Below are positions 1 through 11,937 of a DNA stretch of 60,000 nt, in pieces. Within the stretch, counting starts at the first letter, position 1; each line of letters begins with the position of its first letter. The DNA is from Owenia fusiformis (lineage: Eukaryota; Annelida; Polychaeta; Sabellida; Oweniidae): assembly GCA_903813345.2 (NCBI GenBank), contig CAIIXF020000002.1, forward strand, positions 784,001-844,000, written 5' to 3'. Below the pieces are notes generated by a model that ran no database searches, had not been told where the DNA came from, and worked only from the letters and a program-made list of their open reading frames with translations. A program made the translations under genes and the position numbers.

Positions 1-292
1 AAACACGCATGCTGCCATCCGGGTCTTTGAACATGTAACGATTCTTGCAGCAGACGACCATTTCGCAGCAGACGACCAGGTGTATGTAAATCAGGCTTTA
101 AAACCAATGCTTCAACGAAAAAACAATCATGCTCCTAAAATAAAAGTTTTGGACAGGACAAAATTCGTCACAGGACAGAATTTTGAAAAATATTGGAACC
201 ATCGCTCAGTCGTCATGATTCATAACAACTATATGATTGGACTAGATCCAAAGATAGAAAGATTCAAAAGACACGGAATGTGGTATGAGTAG
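1..292 (+). CDS. 3' end of a nucleotide-diphospho-sugar transferase-like gene (partial)
   Basis: This is the last coding exon of a plus-strand gene whose body lies left of the window. From about position 70 it reads DDQVYVNQALK, then a hydrophilic stretch, then VVMIHNNYMIGLDPKIERF and a terminal HGMWYE before TAG at 290-292. The DDQ...N, HNNY.iG..kK..RFk and final W resemble the Nucleotid_trans domain (PF03407, GT77-type), Golgi type II enzymes that move a sugar from a nucleotide donor to an extracellular glycan. That family assignment is from memory. The exon start is ambiguous: two near-identical acceptor contexts (GCAGCAGACGACC) occur at about 47-59 and 68-80, and both keep the frame. Using the first adds a few residues. 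Donor sugar and acceptor cannot be told from this fragment. Confidence 0.6.
   Translation, partial: NTHAAIRVFEHVTILAADDHFAADDQVYVNQALKPMLQRKNNHAPKIKVLDRTKFVTGQNFEKYWNHRSVVMIHNNYMIGLDPKIERFKRHGMWYE
46..82 (+). repeat. Two-copy duplication of a splice acceptor and exon start
   Basis: The segment GCAGCAGACGACC occurs twice, about 20 bp apart, just before the coding exon that ends at 292. Each copy offers an AG acceptor followed by codons for AADD. This is the smallest example of the boundary-spanning duplications found repeatedly in this window. Confidence 0.55.
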
Positions 293-371
293 TATGACGC
301 GCGACTTTCAGATACCAAGCTATACCAAGCTACATGTATACCATTCACTTACTATCACCCTCAAACATTTT

Positions 372-2795
372 CACTGGGGAGTATCGTGATGCAACAACAC
401 CGTGTTGTTGCATCAAGATGGCCAGACTTCCGGTGATAGATTTTCGTACGATATGTTGTTTCCCCAATTTAAACCCATTTCTAGGACGAGTTTCTCAATA
501 ACCATACACGTGAAGTTAGCGCACGGTCTATATTTAAAGAAACTGTCATTAGTATACATGTAGCATCATCAAGAAGCAAGAAGTTCACGGTTTTAGTTCC
601 TCACTATTGATGCAACAACACCAAACCGAAGATGCAACAACACTCCTCTAGATTTGAGCAATGATGCAACAACACCAATTAATAGTATTATTTCAGAAGA
701 CCATAAATCTCGGGAGGAACAGATTTTTAAATGCTACTATTGCAACACCGGGCCAGTACCAATTTGCGTTCTTCTCAGGCATTCAAAATACACGTCCTGT
801 GGGCGAAGATTCTATATATGTATTTTCAAAAATTTATACTTTTAAATATCATAATGCACTGGAAGTTGTTTTATAACATAGTTCAATCGCCTTTAACATT
901 GCAAGCTATAGTAACCCAATCTGTTTTCATAAACCCCTGTTCGATAGCTTGATGACCCTGATACCAGTTAGTATCATTCAAAATGGTGGACAAACATCTT
1001 TCGTTCTCGGTAAACACGACGAGCTATTGGAAATCTTGCAGGGCGCACATGTAGAAGTATTGTTCTCTTTGGATTCGTTCTCCCCGATTGAGTATAAAGG
1101 TAGGTAATAGGATTTAGGTCCCGAAAAGGTAAATTGATAGGGGTACAGTAATCCCAGATTCCCCCTGGGCCCTCGGGAAATATCATAATGTCTCCCGAAA
1201 TAAAACCAATATTGAATCCCTCTCAGTAAATAACCTCTATATAATAGCATTGTATAACTGCAATATCATTAAACCAACACTTATCGGAAGTTATGGCGTT
1301 TTGAAAACTCAAAATCGCTAAATTTGGTGCACCATGTTAAAAGTCAATGGGAAAAATATGTTTTTTGAAGTATAAAATACGACATATATACATGTACGAC
1401 CGAGTACAGCTTAATTTAATGAAAGCCTTTAAATGACGGGTTCCTCAAAAGCATTCTAGCTTCAAAATTTGGACACAAAAATGTCTTCAAAATCTAGGTC
1501 AAATTCGAAGTTTTCCTTATTTTTGTGATTCTGACACTACACTTCAATTATATTCTTCGATATTGTGTATACATGTAGCCAAGAGTGTACTAATAGTGTT
1601 AGCCTTTTGCCGTCAGAAAGTATTTTAACCCACTTTTGAGATATGGTGTCCAAAAAGTAGGTCAAAATAAAAAAATCTCCAAATTTAACGTTTGAGTTAT
1701 GAATGAAGAATATAATTTTATCAGGAATCAGAATCTGCAAACCAAATTTCGATCCGACTTCCGGTTCGGAAGTTATGGCGTTTTGAAATTTCAATAAAAA
1801 TCGATCTGATGGTATCCTGATAGAAAGTCAAGAGTAGCGAAGAAAATGTTGAAAAATCCATCCATCCTTCCATCCATCCTTCCTATCCTATCCTACTATT
1901 CTATCCTATCGTTCCTTCTTATTCTATCCTATCCTTCCTATCCCATCCCTTTTATCCCTATCCGTTCCTTCCTATCTATCCTTCATATCCTTTCCTTCCT
2001 ATCTTATCCTCCGATGCTATTCTATCCTATCTTTCTTCTCTATTCTCTCCAGTCGTTCCATTCTATTCTGTCCTATCCCTCCTTCCTATTTCATCCATCC
2101 ATCTTTTTCTGGATGACTCGGCTTAAAAAAGTCTAGATCTGGAGTCTGAAATTGAACTTGTTCAATTTCCAAAGTCTAGTTATATTAGTTCTTTGTAAAC
2201 AAGTTCCATACTATACGGTAAATCAAGGGGATTTAATTTAGAAAATGAATAATCTTTATTTTTAGATACAATATCAATGAGGTTGGCTCCCGGGGATTCA
2301 ATACTTAGCCTATGTATTTAGTTTACCTTGTATATCCTTTTAACTTTGATAAAGACAAATACAATAAGGAACCAAAGAAAATACATTTCATTCATGAATC
2401 ACGCACTCACGCGTTTTATTCATGTCCCGACCAACACCTATAAACAGAACATAAAACAGTTTCTCTTGATATTCAATGATACATTATATTGGCGTTTTTG
2501 CATCAGCACATTGGTGTTGTTGCATCATCGATAATAAACAGAGTGGTGTTGTTGCATCAATAGTGAGGAATTAAAACCGCGAATTTCTCGCTTCTTGATG
2601 ATGCTACATGCATACTAGTGAGAGTTTTTTAAAATATAGATCATGAGCTAACTGTACATCTATGATTATTGAGCAACTCGTCCTAGAAATGGGTTTAAAT
2701 TGGGAAAACAAAATATCGTACGAAAATCTATCACCGGAAGTCTGGCCATCTTGATGCAACAACACGGTGTTGTTGCATCACGATACCCCCCAGTG
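372..2795. mobile_element. 2.4 kb inverted-repeat DNA element with TGATGCAACAACAC subterminal motifs
   Basis: The two ends are long imperfect inverted repeats of roughly 270-300 bp (372 to about 645, and about 2500 to 2795). They begin CACTGGGG and end CCCCAGTG, flanked on both sides by ATTTT (367-371 and 2796-2800), a possible 5-bp target-site duplication. Just inside each end is a near-perfect 27-bp palindrome made from GATGCAACAACAC and its complement. The same motif recurs several times farther in (near 610, 630, 662, 2505 and 2545), as expected for subterminal transposase-binding repeats. No transposase reading frame is visible, so this looks like a non-autonomous copy. The superfamily is not clear to me. 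Confidence 0.7.
1850..2112. repeat. Pyrimidine-rich microsatellite (TCCTATCC/TCCATCC type)
   Basis: About 260 bp consist almost only of C and T with A, in drifting TCCTATCC, TTCCTA and TCCATCC units. It lies inside the 2.4 kb inverted-repeat element. The open frame across it is a low-complexity artefact. Confidence 0.85.
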
Positions 2796-2800
2796 ATTTT

Positions 2801-4423
2801 CATATCTTAATTATCTACTAAAAATCATAAATCAGCATTATTGTAAGTTAATTTACGTTGAACCTGCTACTGATAATTAGGCCATAATTATCATTGATTT
2901 AATTAACGATTAACTTTAATTCCAGAGAGACAGAGGTCTGTCAGAACTCAAGACAATATTGACAGAGTCAACAGTCAACACATGTTGACTGTTTAATGTT
3001 TGAGGGTGATAGTAAGTGGTAAATTAAAACTTTTTTGTTCTGAAGTAGATTATTGGTTGATAGCATATAGGATGATTATAATGTTAATTAGTCGTAAATT
3101 AGGCCCATGATTTAAAAATACAAACCCCTTACATTTATTTTCAAGATGGAGGAAAAAGAAAACATGTGAGAGATATTTCTGTAACAACCCTCGTTGTTAC
3201 TTTTATTATATATGGTCACTTTCTATTATTACAAATATTTTGTAAGGGTCAGTAATTGCATTTTAGATTATTTTGTAAGATTTATAAAGTTCACTTTAAC
3301 TTTTCCAACTTTTGAATTTGGTGGCAAAACTATTTCCTTGCAGAATAGTTTGAAGACCCTGTAGATCCTATAGCTCTAAGGTCAAGGTCTTAGTCTGTTA
3401 GTAGCCAATTAGAATATTAGAATTTAGGGGTTGGTCAGAGAGGCTATTGGAGAGGTTAAGCTACCGTATAAAATCCAGAACGCAACTTAAACGTATCAAT
3501 GTCCCCTATACAAATACATGTAGAGTTCACACATAAATAGCCGTTCAGCTCTAGTGTTTGTTTAGACTACACCATAGCTTGTAATGATTACATAGTATGC
3601 CATTGATGAAGTTCAATAGCTGGTTTTCTAATACATATTTTAAACGAGCTCGTTTCGTAAGATTATTGGAGTTAAATCATGCGTAACATACATCATCTTC
3701 TTCAGAAAGAATTATACTCTGCATCGAAATCAAAATTGCAAGGATAGTATTCAACAGACATGAGTATAACGATTCCCGTTGATAGCAACGTGAAATATGT
3801 AAATCTCCCGTTCTAAACACGCAACTTTGAAGTTGAACGGGTATCTGAAGTAGACTAAAGCGATACAATCCTATGTTGATTCAATGTACTTTGCGTTTAC
3901 GTATACGTTTTGAAAAACCGTATTTGCTTAACCTCTCTATTATTATCAAGGGTCAGCGTAAAATCGTATCCTCAAGAATTAGTCCCGGGGACCTTTCAAC
4001 ACTATTATAACACTATCCTCAAGGATTATCCCCCTGAACTTTTAACACTGTCAATATGTCGGCTATCAATACTGTTAAAATACATTAAACATTCCAAAGT
4101 CTTGTATTTATCAATGATTAAATTAGTAGAGTGATCTTATGGAATTTATGAGCCCAGATCCAATCAAAAGCAAAATAACAAGCTTTAAAATTGCAAAACA
4201 CAAATGTGATGTATTAATTTAATGCATAAGTGGTTTATTGAGTATATATAAACATATAATATGATAAATTTCTAGCATCTAGCATGTACTTTAGGTAATT
4301 ATTACCTTCCCGGGATTTGGGCTTGAGAATACGATTTTACATTTACCATTAACAAGATGAAGAATTAAATTGAATTAATTGTGCGGTTAAATTGGCTAAA
4401 ATGGTGGACTAATATAAAAAACG
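2801..4423. other. Gene-free stretch
   Basis: I see no coding exon here. The only local structure is the outer inverted arm ending at 3018 and a short hairpin near 3181-3200 (GTAACAAC, loop, GTTGTTAC). The sequence is AT-rich and otherwise featureless to my reading. Confidence 0.5.
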
Positions 4424-4743
4424 TATATATAAAACTATGGCTAGGAAACAATTGAAATATCAATATAATTCATAAAAGTTTATAAAATACAGGGCTTATA
4501 GGATATCCTGCATCCCTGTTTAACATTGGTTTATACTGCTTTATATAAACTGCCTCTTTAACTTTACGCTTGAGATTATTATTTTCTGTATCTATCACTG
4601 AGACATTTTGCCAGTCAATTGTATGATCATAATCAAGGGAATGTTCTTTTATTGCAGATAAGCAATATAAGCCCTGTATTTTATAAACTTCTATGAATTA
4701 TATTGATATTTCAATTGTTTCCTAGCCATAGTTTTATATATAA
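4424..4743. repeat. Inverted repeat around the Penelope-like fragment
   Basis: Positions 4424-4502 and 4666-4743 are inverse copies of about 78 bp with very few differences. They enclose about 160 bp of Penelope-like coding sequence. The left arm contains the true 3' end of that ORF and the right arm is its inverted copy. Penelope-like elements are known for such partly inverted arrangements, so this is probably one damaged insertion rather than a separate hairpin element. Confidence 0.75.
4470..4680 (-). pseudogene. Penelope-like element, C-terminal end of the GIY-YIG endonuclease ORF
   Basis: Read on the minus strand this gives an open stretch containing IKEHSLDYDHTIDWQNV, VIDTE, LKRKVKEAVYIKQ and KPMLNRDAGY before a stop at 4470-4472. 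The succession H..d..idW.nv.vid.e....kR.vkEa..I....p.lNrd.Gy is the familiar C-terminal signature of Penelope-like retroelements, where the GIY-YIG endonuclease ends. This recognition is from memory. Only the last 60-70 codons are present, so it is a truncated, non-autonomous copy. Confidence 0.75.
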
Positions 4744-5922
4744 AACATTGGTGTTTCTATGTGTAGTTTATTGTCATAGTTTGTTGTCATAGTTTTTTGT
4801 CATTGTTGATTGTCATTGTTTATAATTGTGTTGTTCATTGTCACCTGGGTATTGTATCGTTAAATTATTACGTCATAAATAATATAACTGTGTACTTCCA
4901 TTTTGAATCTTGAAAAAGCTAGTTGGATTACTGGTGAAACGTCGAAAATAAAACATATTACTCTGAAGTAAATGAACTTTAGTTATTATTAATATATCAC
5001 CAGAGTGATGAATCTACACAGAAATATGTCTGTTATAATTTTGTAGACCTTATTGTAAATATTCATCATTGTACATATTTCATATCATTTTAGTAGTTTT
5101 ATAATACAGTTACATAATATATATAATCAAATCATATTCTTTTGTACTATCATTTATGGAGTAGGATAATTTGATAATCAGTAAGATTAAAATTCATAAC
5201 AACCAACACACTCTCTAGTCAAGGCCATACGCTAACATAGTATTTTAACATCTCGTAATTGTATATTACGTCACGGCTAGGAGAGTGTGACCCCCAGTTG
5301 TTACATTTCTCTTATAAAATTGAAAATTACAACTTGAATGGTGTGTATACTACCATGAAAGGTCAACGTTATTATAAGGGTATGTAGAACATGAATACAA
5401 TGTATGTTAAATCTTATTCACACTTCTGTCTGAAATGATTATGAATTTGAAAATCTTTTTGAATCAGATCATAAAATATTGATCCTAGAATACAATTTGG
5501 GTACTAACATGGGTTACTAGTACCTATATTTTACAAATAATCCAAATGGGCTCTTCTAAATAATGATTGTTAGATCAAAGACACATTTCAAAATATATTT
5601 TTGATTATCTGTTACCTGGTTACGGCCTTATTATGTAACATTATAGTCTAATGTTTGTGTTCTGATTAGTTGTTGATGGCTATAATGATGTTTATAAATG
5701 CTTTTCACGAATCTTAAAAATTTGCAAAATAGAATAGCTGTGAAATTTCATTAGTTCAAGTTCAAGTTTGATCCTAATTAAAATAACATTCAGTCACAAA
5801 ATAGCTCAAGATGAAGCAAAAATCTTGGGTGAAGGGAAGCAAAAAAGAAGCGAGTCATTTTTGAGAAGTCACAAATCTGCAAAAACTTAATCTAAAGAAA
5901 CTGAAACATTGACCGTTGTTTA
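4744..5922. other. Gene-free stretch with possible Penelope-derived tail
   Basis: The first 300 bp hold short TTGTCAT repeats and the string GGTGAAACGTCGAAAATAAA near 4933, reminiscent of non-coding ends of Penelope-like elements. Beyond about 5035 I see no gene. A weak imperfect inverted repeat lies at 5199-5220 and 5277-5305. Confidence 0.35.
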
Positions 5923-6230
5923 GCTCATTTGCATAATGATGATAATTAAACGTTTATTAAGGTGAAAATTAATCGTTAATTAGAGGTGATAGTTAGTTCA
6001 TTTGCATGTGAATTTTTACACCTAACTTTCAACTAATTATCAAACTTAAAACTAACTTTCACCTAATTTACGTAAATCAGTGACAATCGACCACTATATT
6101 GCTCATTTGCATATTGATGGTAGTTTACCGTTACTTAAGTTGCAAATTAAGCGTTAATTAAGGTGATAGCTAGCTCATTTGCATGTGAATTTTTTACACC
6201 TAACTTTCAACTAATTATCAATAGTTAGTT
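5923..6230. repeat. Two diverged copies of a ~125-bp direct repeat
   Basis: Segments starting GCTCATTTGCAT at about 5923 and 6102 match over about 125 bp, ending in ACACCTAACTTTCAACTAATTATCAA. The spacing is about 179 bp. There is no coding potential. Confidence 0.7.
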
Positions 6231-8257
6231 AGGTGATAATTGGAGATAATTTTCCATAGGCTTTTTTCAATTGGGTTACCATCACTTTTCTTCTTTGTTG
6301 GTGTTACAGTTCCTTCTGAATCAAACTTTGTGACTTGCAAGGGGCTCTTCTTGTTCTGTGATCTCTCCTATAGGCAGTTTGTGTCTTAAAAACTTGTAGA
6401 TGATTTTGAAAAAAAAAGTACAGTTTGGAGCAAGATGAAAAAAGGCCTTTTTGACATATTTTGACCAAAAAGTCAGATTTGAACATGTAGATGATTTTGA
6501 AAACAATTGAAGTCAGTCTATACAGTATTTGTTAAATCATTGGAAGTTGTAAGAATTTGTTACAGGCGCCGACCGCCGATCGCCAACCACCATCCGACGT
6601 AAAAAACGGAGACCATAACAATATGTCACCACTTTTTGGTGGTGACATAAAAATGATGTTTGAAATTCTCTACCACTTCACCCAAGGATAAACAATGTAT
6701 CATATGTGTTTCTGTGAGTTTTAGCTAAATGTTTCACCTTATAGATGATAAAGTGTCATAATATTCAACAAGTACACATGTATATCTATATTTGTGTAAG
6801 ACATTTATTTCCATAAAAATATCTTCCACGTTACATTTTATGGAGTCACCCTGTACATTACACTACAAATGATAGTTGACTCAAAAACATTCTAGAAACA
6901 ATCAATACAGGGTGTTCACAAGCACAAATTGAACAGACTGGACATTCATTGTTTCTTTCATACATAACTGAAATAGTGATTTAATACTGGTATGAAAGGA
7001 AGAAACACGCAGTCTGATAGGAAACAAAATATAGTCTCATTCAAAGCTCCATTATTCACAAATACCAAAGTGCTCACTGGTAATGTGAACATACAAAAGA
7101 TAAATTCACTTTTTAATTGATGTTTCAATGATTGTAACTCGAAGTAAAGTTAAAAGTTGAAAATGTTGAATGGCGAATTGAAATAGATTTTAGTCTGTCC
7201 CATAGAGACTTATTCAGTTTCCTATGAGACATTGAACTTATGAAGCCCCCTTCCCCACCCACACCCGACTGTCCTTTAAACCACTTCTACTCAGACAGTT
7301 GGCTTATCATTAAAAGTGATACTTGTACACATGAGTACAACTGTCTCTTGTAGCATAATACAGGGCTAACAACTTGTATTTTTATTTTTTTACAAAGTCA
7401 TAGTCTTTTAAAAATAGTTTAATGCAATAAGGAAACATGCATTATAAATGAATCCATTAAAGTATACATTTATTTAGAGTTTAAAACTTTCCCCACTTTC
7501 AGGTTATGTCTTCTTTTTAAAGTATGAAGAGCTCTCCAGTCAGAAGGTGAGAAAACTACTGATTGGAATTTCCTGAATATATTATAAAATGAATGTGCAC
7601 TGAGCTGTAGAAACATGTATAGTCTTTCACAGTGCTGTGAAATCTCATATAAGGAACACTTCAAATGTTCACAGTACTGTGAATTCTCATATTTGAGACT
7701 TTTAGATAAGTTAACTTTTGCAGTACTTTGAAATCTCATACTAGAAGGTTTAGAGAATGGAACTGCCCAAATGTACTTATCCTGTGGTATTGTGGCCTTT
7801 GAAACTCATTAAAAGACAAATAAAATATACATGTTAATTTCATATTTTGCCATTCAACGTATACAACATCTTTTTCAATTCATTTCATTTTAATTCATTT
7901 TATCACCCTTTTTGTACTGGAGTTTTATTTCAATTTTTATGCGTCTCGAGAGATACTGTAGCCTTACCAAATTGTTTTGATGAGTTAGCTCACTATCTCT
8001 TTCGCTATTGTCTTACAGATTATTTCATTATTTTCATCATATGCTTCACAACAAGATACATGGAATAAAATATATTTCCAATTATAATTTCCACTTATCA
8101 CATGAAAAATAATCCCATAAATGACCTTCAGTTTGGAGTATGAATTGTGACCTTTTAAAAGACAGAGCTGCATAAATTAATGTCTCAAGTCAATGATAAA
8201 CCAATTAGGGACCAATTATAGGTAGGGAAACATCAATGTGTGATTTTTGAAAAGATT
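6231..8257. other. Gene-free stretch with small hairpin and short repeats
   Basis: A perfect hairpin lies at about 6627-6650 (TGTCACCAC, five Ts, GGTGGTGACA), next to a segment (about 6565-6600) resembling a dispersed repeat seen again near 53.6 kb and 59.4 kb. Around 7622-7740 a unit of about 53 bp containing CACAGTACTGTGAA is present roughly three times. I see no coding exon. Confidence 0.45.
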
Positions 8258-8770
8258 AACCTTGCAAATATGCCCCAGTTTAACCTTGCAAAATATACCC
8301 TAGTTTAAACCTGCAAATATACCCTAGTTTAACCTTGCAAATATGCACAATTTTAATCTTGCAAATATACCCCAGTTTAACCTTACAAATATACCAAAGT
8401 TTAACCTTGCAAAAAATATACCCTAGTTTAACCTTACAAATATACCAAAGTTTAACCTTGCAAAATATACCCTAGTTTAACCTTGCAAACATACCCTAGT
8501 TTAATCTTGCAAATATGCCCCAGTTAACCTTGCAAATATAGTATACCCCACTTTAACATTGCAAATATACCCCACTTTAACATTGCAAATATACCCCAAT
8601 TTAACCTTGCTAATATACCCCAGTTTAACCTTGCAAATATACCCAAGTTTAATCTTGCAAATATACCCCAGTTTAACCTTACAAATATACCCAAGTTTAA
8701 CCCTGCAAAAAATATACCCCAGTTTAACCTTGCAACTATGCCCCACTTAACCTTGCAAATATAACCCAGT
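8258..8770. repeat. 24-bp tandem array, about 20 copies
   Basis: The unit reads approximately TTTAACCTTGCAAATATACC followed by four variable bases. Occasional copies have extra or missing bases. The unit is a multiple of three and so leaves accidental open frames on both strands. Confidence 0.9.
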
Positions 8771-10212
8771 TTCTTATGTTCACCAAAATGGGCCCGAATT
8801 TATTGGAAAGGTATATTGGCAATTATTATAAGGAATGCATTATTGAACATTCTGCTCAAAGAAAGTCCAGGGCTGGAAACGAATAGAATATTTTGGTAGA
8901 GTATGAGCGGAAATACACACTGAAAACTGCCACTTTATTCAAAATTAGGTAGGTGCTGTTTATATAAAGTACATCCTCACCTTACAACACGTTCATTCTG
9001 TTCCCATGACAACATGAAATATTGAATTGTTACAAATTGATATCTAACGTAACAATCTATTTTTCTAAAATCTGGGTCAACCACAGAAATATTTTACCCC
9101 CAAAGTCCATGAATTTAGTTGTGTTTCCTTTTATTTGCTTCTACTCAACGAAAATACTCTAAGCATTTCCACCACCTTGGAGTAAGCCAGGTGAAATATT
9201 ATCAATCTTTCGTAAGCCATTGTAAAATTTGATTGGTTATAACAATGTAAATCTTGTTTCGCAGTGGATTAATTATGCGCATATTCATGAATGAAAATGA
9301 TAGACGTAATGACTAAAATTAATAGAATGAGTTACAATTATTTGAGCATTGGTATGGTCTCTCACAATTATCAAAGTGAAAACCTTTTGAACTTCAGAAG
9401 TCTATTTAGATAAAAATCCCTTAAATGTAAGAATTTCTAGTTTAAATAAAGAATTCTTGACTCGTTAATATACTACTGATTTGACATACAAATATAATAC
9501 TTTATAAGAAGTTATATTCAAAATCCCCCAAAAAGGTAAGTTTATAGTGAACTTTTACTCTAAAAGTTGTACCTCCCTGAAGAATTATTTCTTGAAATAA
9601 CCCGTGGGGCATTAAAATAGCATCTAAAATGTCATGTTGCTTATCAATAAATTCTATGTACAATTTTCTTTTAGTTTTGCACTCATATTTACATCAAGCA
9701 TCCTTTGGGATAATATACACATGTTACCATGGCAACATCTTACAATTACCATGTCTTTTATATAACAAACCCTTGCAAGGTGAGGCTAGCGATGAGGAAG
9801 TGAGGCAATGTCTTAGCCTCGGCAAAAGTGTACAGAAAGTGTTTTGAAACTTTTTCAAACTAAAACTATGAGGATTAGATAATGTGGCAGAGTAGATGTA
9901 GATGTTATCCTCTTTGGCCTGGCTCATGCACGCTTATCTGCTGTTTTACATTTTATATTCAATTTATTTCAAATTCTTCTCAAAACTCACAAGTGGAAGT
10001 CTTTTTCTCGAGATCCATCAGCTTTATGTAATAATAAAAAGTCCCAAAGTGGAACACTTCCATGTCCCATTTGGGCATTCCATGTTTTACTTAACTAGTT
10101 TTACTATCGTGTATAATAATCAGTGCGACAACATGATAATTGACAGATGCTTCAAGGAAACACCCAAAATACTTTTATCGTTTTGGTACATCAACCTTCA
10201 ACTTGACATACA
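8771..10212. other. Gene-free stretch
   Basis: I find no convincing exon, inverted repeat or array here. Short open frames are present but have no recognisable family and no splice context. Confidence 0.45.
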
Positions 10213-10990
10213 CCGATACATGAGTCTCGTTGTACATGAGTCCCTGCTCAAGTCTCGGCACATGAGTCACTATTAAAGTCTCGTTGTACATGAGTCCCTG
10301 CTCAAGTCTCGGCACATGAGTCACTATTAAAGTCTCTTTGTACATGAGTCCCTGCTCAAGTCTCGGCACATGAGTCACTATTAAAGTCTCGTTGTACATG
10401 AGTCCCTGCTCAAGTCTCGGCACATGAGTCACTATTAAAGTCTCGTTGTACATGAGTCCCTGCTCAAGTCTCTGCACATGAGTCACTATTAAAGTCTCGT
10501 TGTACATGAGTCCCTGCTCAAGTCTCGGCACATGAGTCACTATTAAAGTCTCGTTGTACATGAGTCCCTGCTCAAGTCTCGGCACATGAGTCACTATTAA
10601 AGTCTCGTTGTACATGAGTCCCTGCTCAAGTCTCTGCACATGAGTCACTATTAAAGTCTCGTTGTACATGAGTCCCTGCTCAAGTCTCGGCACATGAGTC
10701 ACTATTAAAGTCTCGTTGTACATGAGTCCCTGCTCAAGTCTCTGCACATGAGTCACTATTAAAGTCTCGTTGTACATGAGTCCCTGCTCAAGTCTCTGCA
10801 CATGAGTCACTATTAAAGTCTCGTTGTACATGAGTCCCTGCTCAAGTCTCGGCACATGAGTCACTATTAAAGTCTCGTTGTACATGAGTCCCTGCTCAAG
10901 TCTCTGCACATGAGTCACTATTAAAGTCTCGTTGTACATGAGTCCCTGCTCAAGTCTCTGCACATAAGTCACTATTAGTCTCTTTGTACA
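10213..10990. repeat. 54-bp satellite array, about 14 copies
   Basis: The unit starts CGTTGTACATGAGTCCCTGC and continues with a second CATGAGTC half-motif. Copies are nearly identical, differing mainly at one G/T position (CTCGGCA versus CTCTGCA). The unit is 18 codons and open on the minus strand, giving a long spurious frame with no start context or flanking exon. It lies beyond the 3' end of PAN3. Confidence 0.95.
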
Positions 10991-11159
10991 CGAGTCACTT
11001 CCCTCCAAATTAAGGCATTCAATATTTAATAATTTTGCATAATCACACACTTCTTACCATTTGCTTGTACATTCCCAAATTTTTGTCCCCCTTAATTTTT
11101 ATGCAGGCCCTGAAATTCTGGATACATCTGTACTCTCTGTGGTGTTTATTTGTGTGTCC

Positions 11160-11275
11160 TATTTCTGACGTATCAAGGGCATATTGTAGTCTTTTAAAGG
11201 GCAGTTGTAGTCTTTGAAAGGGCATTTTGTAGTCTTTTAAAGGGCATTTGTAGTCTTTTAAAGGGCATTTTCTGA
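11160..11275. repeat. ~21-bp tandem array, 4 copies
   Basis: The unit GTAGTCTTTTAAAGGGCATT occurs four times, with one GTAGTCTTTGAAAGGGC variant. Confidence 0.85.
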
Positions 11276-11624
11276 CAGCACAAAAGTATTCCATGTATCT
11301 GATATACCACATATTGAGTGCTACTATGCTTCTTGAGTATGCCCTGAATTCCTCACGTATAAAAAGAGCCTTTATTTCTCTCCTGTCTTAAAATATAATT
11401 TATTCACTCCTGATTTTTCGCTAAGTTGTCCTTTCTTACAGACCTTAGTTCATCTTTAGTCATCGTATTTACATAGCAGGTCATATAACACGAGTCATAC
11501 CAATGAAGATATGCGTCATTCCATTTTCAGACTTGTTTCTGAAGAATATGTTCATAGTAAAAATGGCATATTGCTCTGAAACGAGCAAAGGTTATGCAAT
11601 GCCATAACTTCATATTGTCTGTAG

Positions 11625-11932
11625 AATATCTACAGGGAGACACCTGCAGAATTTCAAAATAACCTGCAGATTAAAAAAAAAACTGCAGAATTTCAAAATA
11701 ACCTGCAGATTAAAAAAACTGCAGAATTTCAAAATAACCTGCAGAATTTCAACTGAAACTTGCAGAATTGCAACGGAAACTTGCAGAATTTCTACTGAAA
11801 CTTGCAGAATTTCTACCGAAACTTGCAGAATTTCAACCGAAACTTGCAGAATTTCAACTGAAACCTGCAGAATTTCAACTGGAACTTGCAGAATTTCAAC
11901 CGAAACCTGCAGAATTTCCAGTGACCCCTGCA
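11625..11932. repeat. 21-bp tandem array in the PAN3 3' UTR
   Basis: The unit is about CAGAATTTCAACTGAAACTTG, repeated more than a dozen times. Two longer A-rich variants lie at the distal end. The array starts within 10 bp of the PAN3 stop codon (11938-11940, minus strand), so it would be transcribed as 3' UTR. A possible minus-strand AATAAA lies at about 11398-11403. Confidence 0.85.
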
Positions 11933-11937
11933 GAGTG

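Larger units (their letters stand above)
346..3018. repeat. Outer inverted repeat flanking the 2.4 kb element
   Basis: A 24-base sequence at 346-369 (CACTTACTATCACCCTCAAA...) recurs in inverse orientation at 2995-3018. These arms lie outside the CACTGGGG termini, 200 bp away on the right but abutting on the left. Either the true element is larger, with an extra insertion on its right side, or two elements are nested. This weakens the 5-bp target-site reading. Confidence 0.55.

Noticed and set aside
4915-5015. Possible hammerhead ribozyme in the Penelope-like tail
   Set aside because: GAAAC(GTC) is present, but the CTGATGA core is not found in a matching position and the required stems could not be drawn.
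6842-6920. CACCCTGTAC and TACAGGGTGTTC as ends of a small transposon
   Set aside because: The repeats point inward the wrong way for terminal inverted repeats with CAGGGTG at the outer ends.
8258-8770. Short evenly spaced repeats resembling a CRISPR array
   Set aside because: The repeats are contiguous 24-bp satellite copies with no unique spacers, in an animal genome.
10175-11050. 291-codon minus-strand open frame
   Set aside because: It is the 54-bp satellite read in one frame; the unit is a multiple of three. There is no exon context or recognisable protein.
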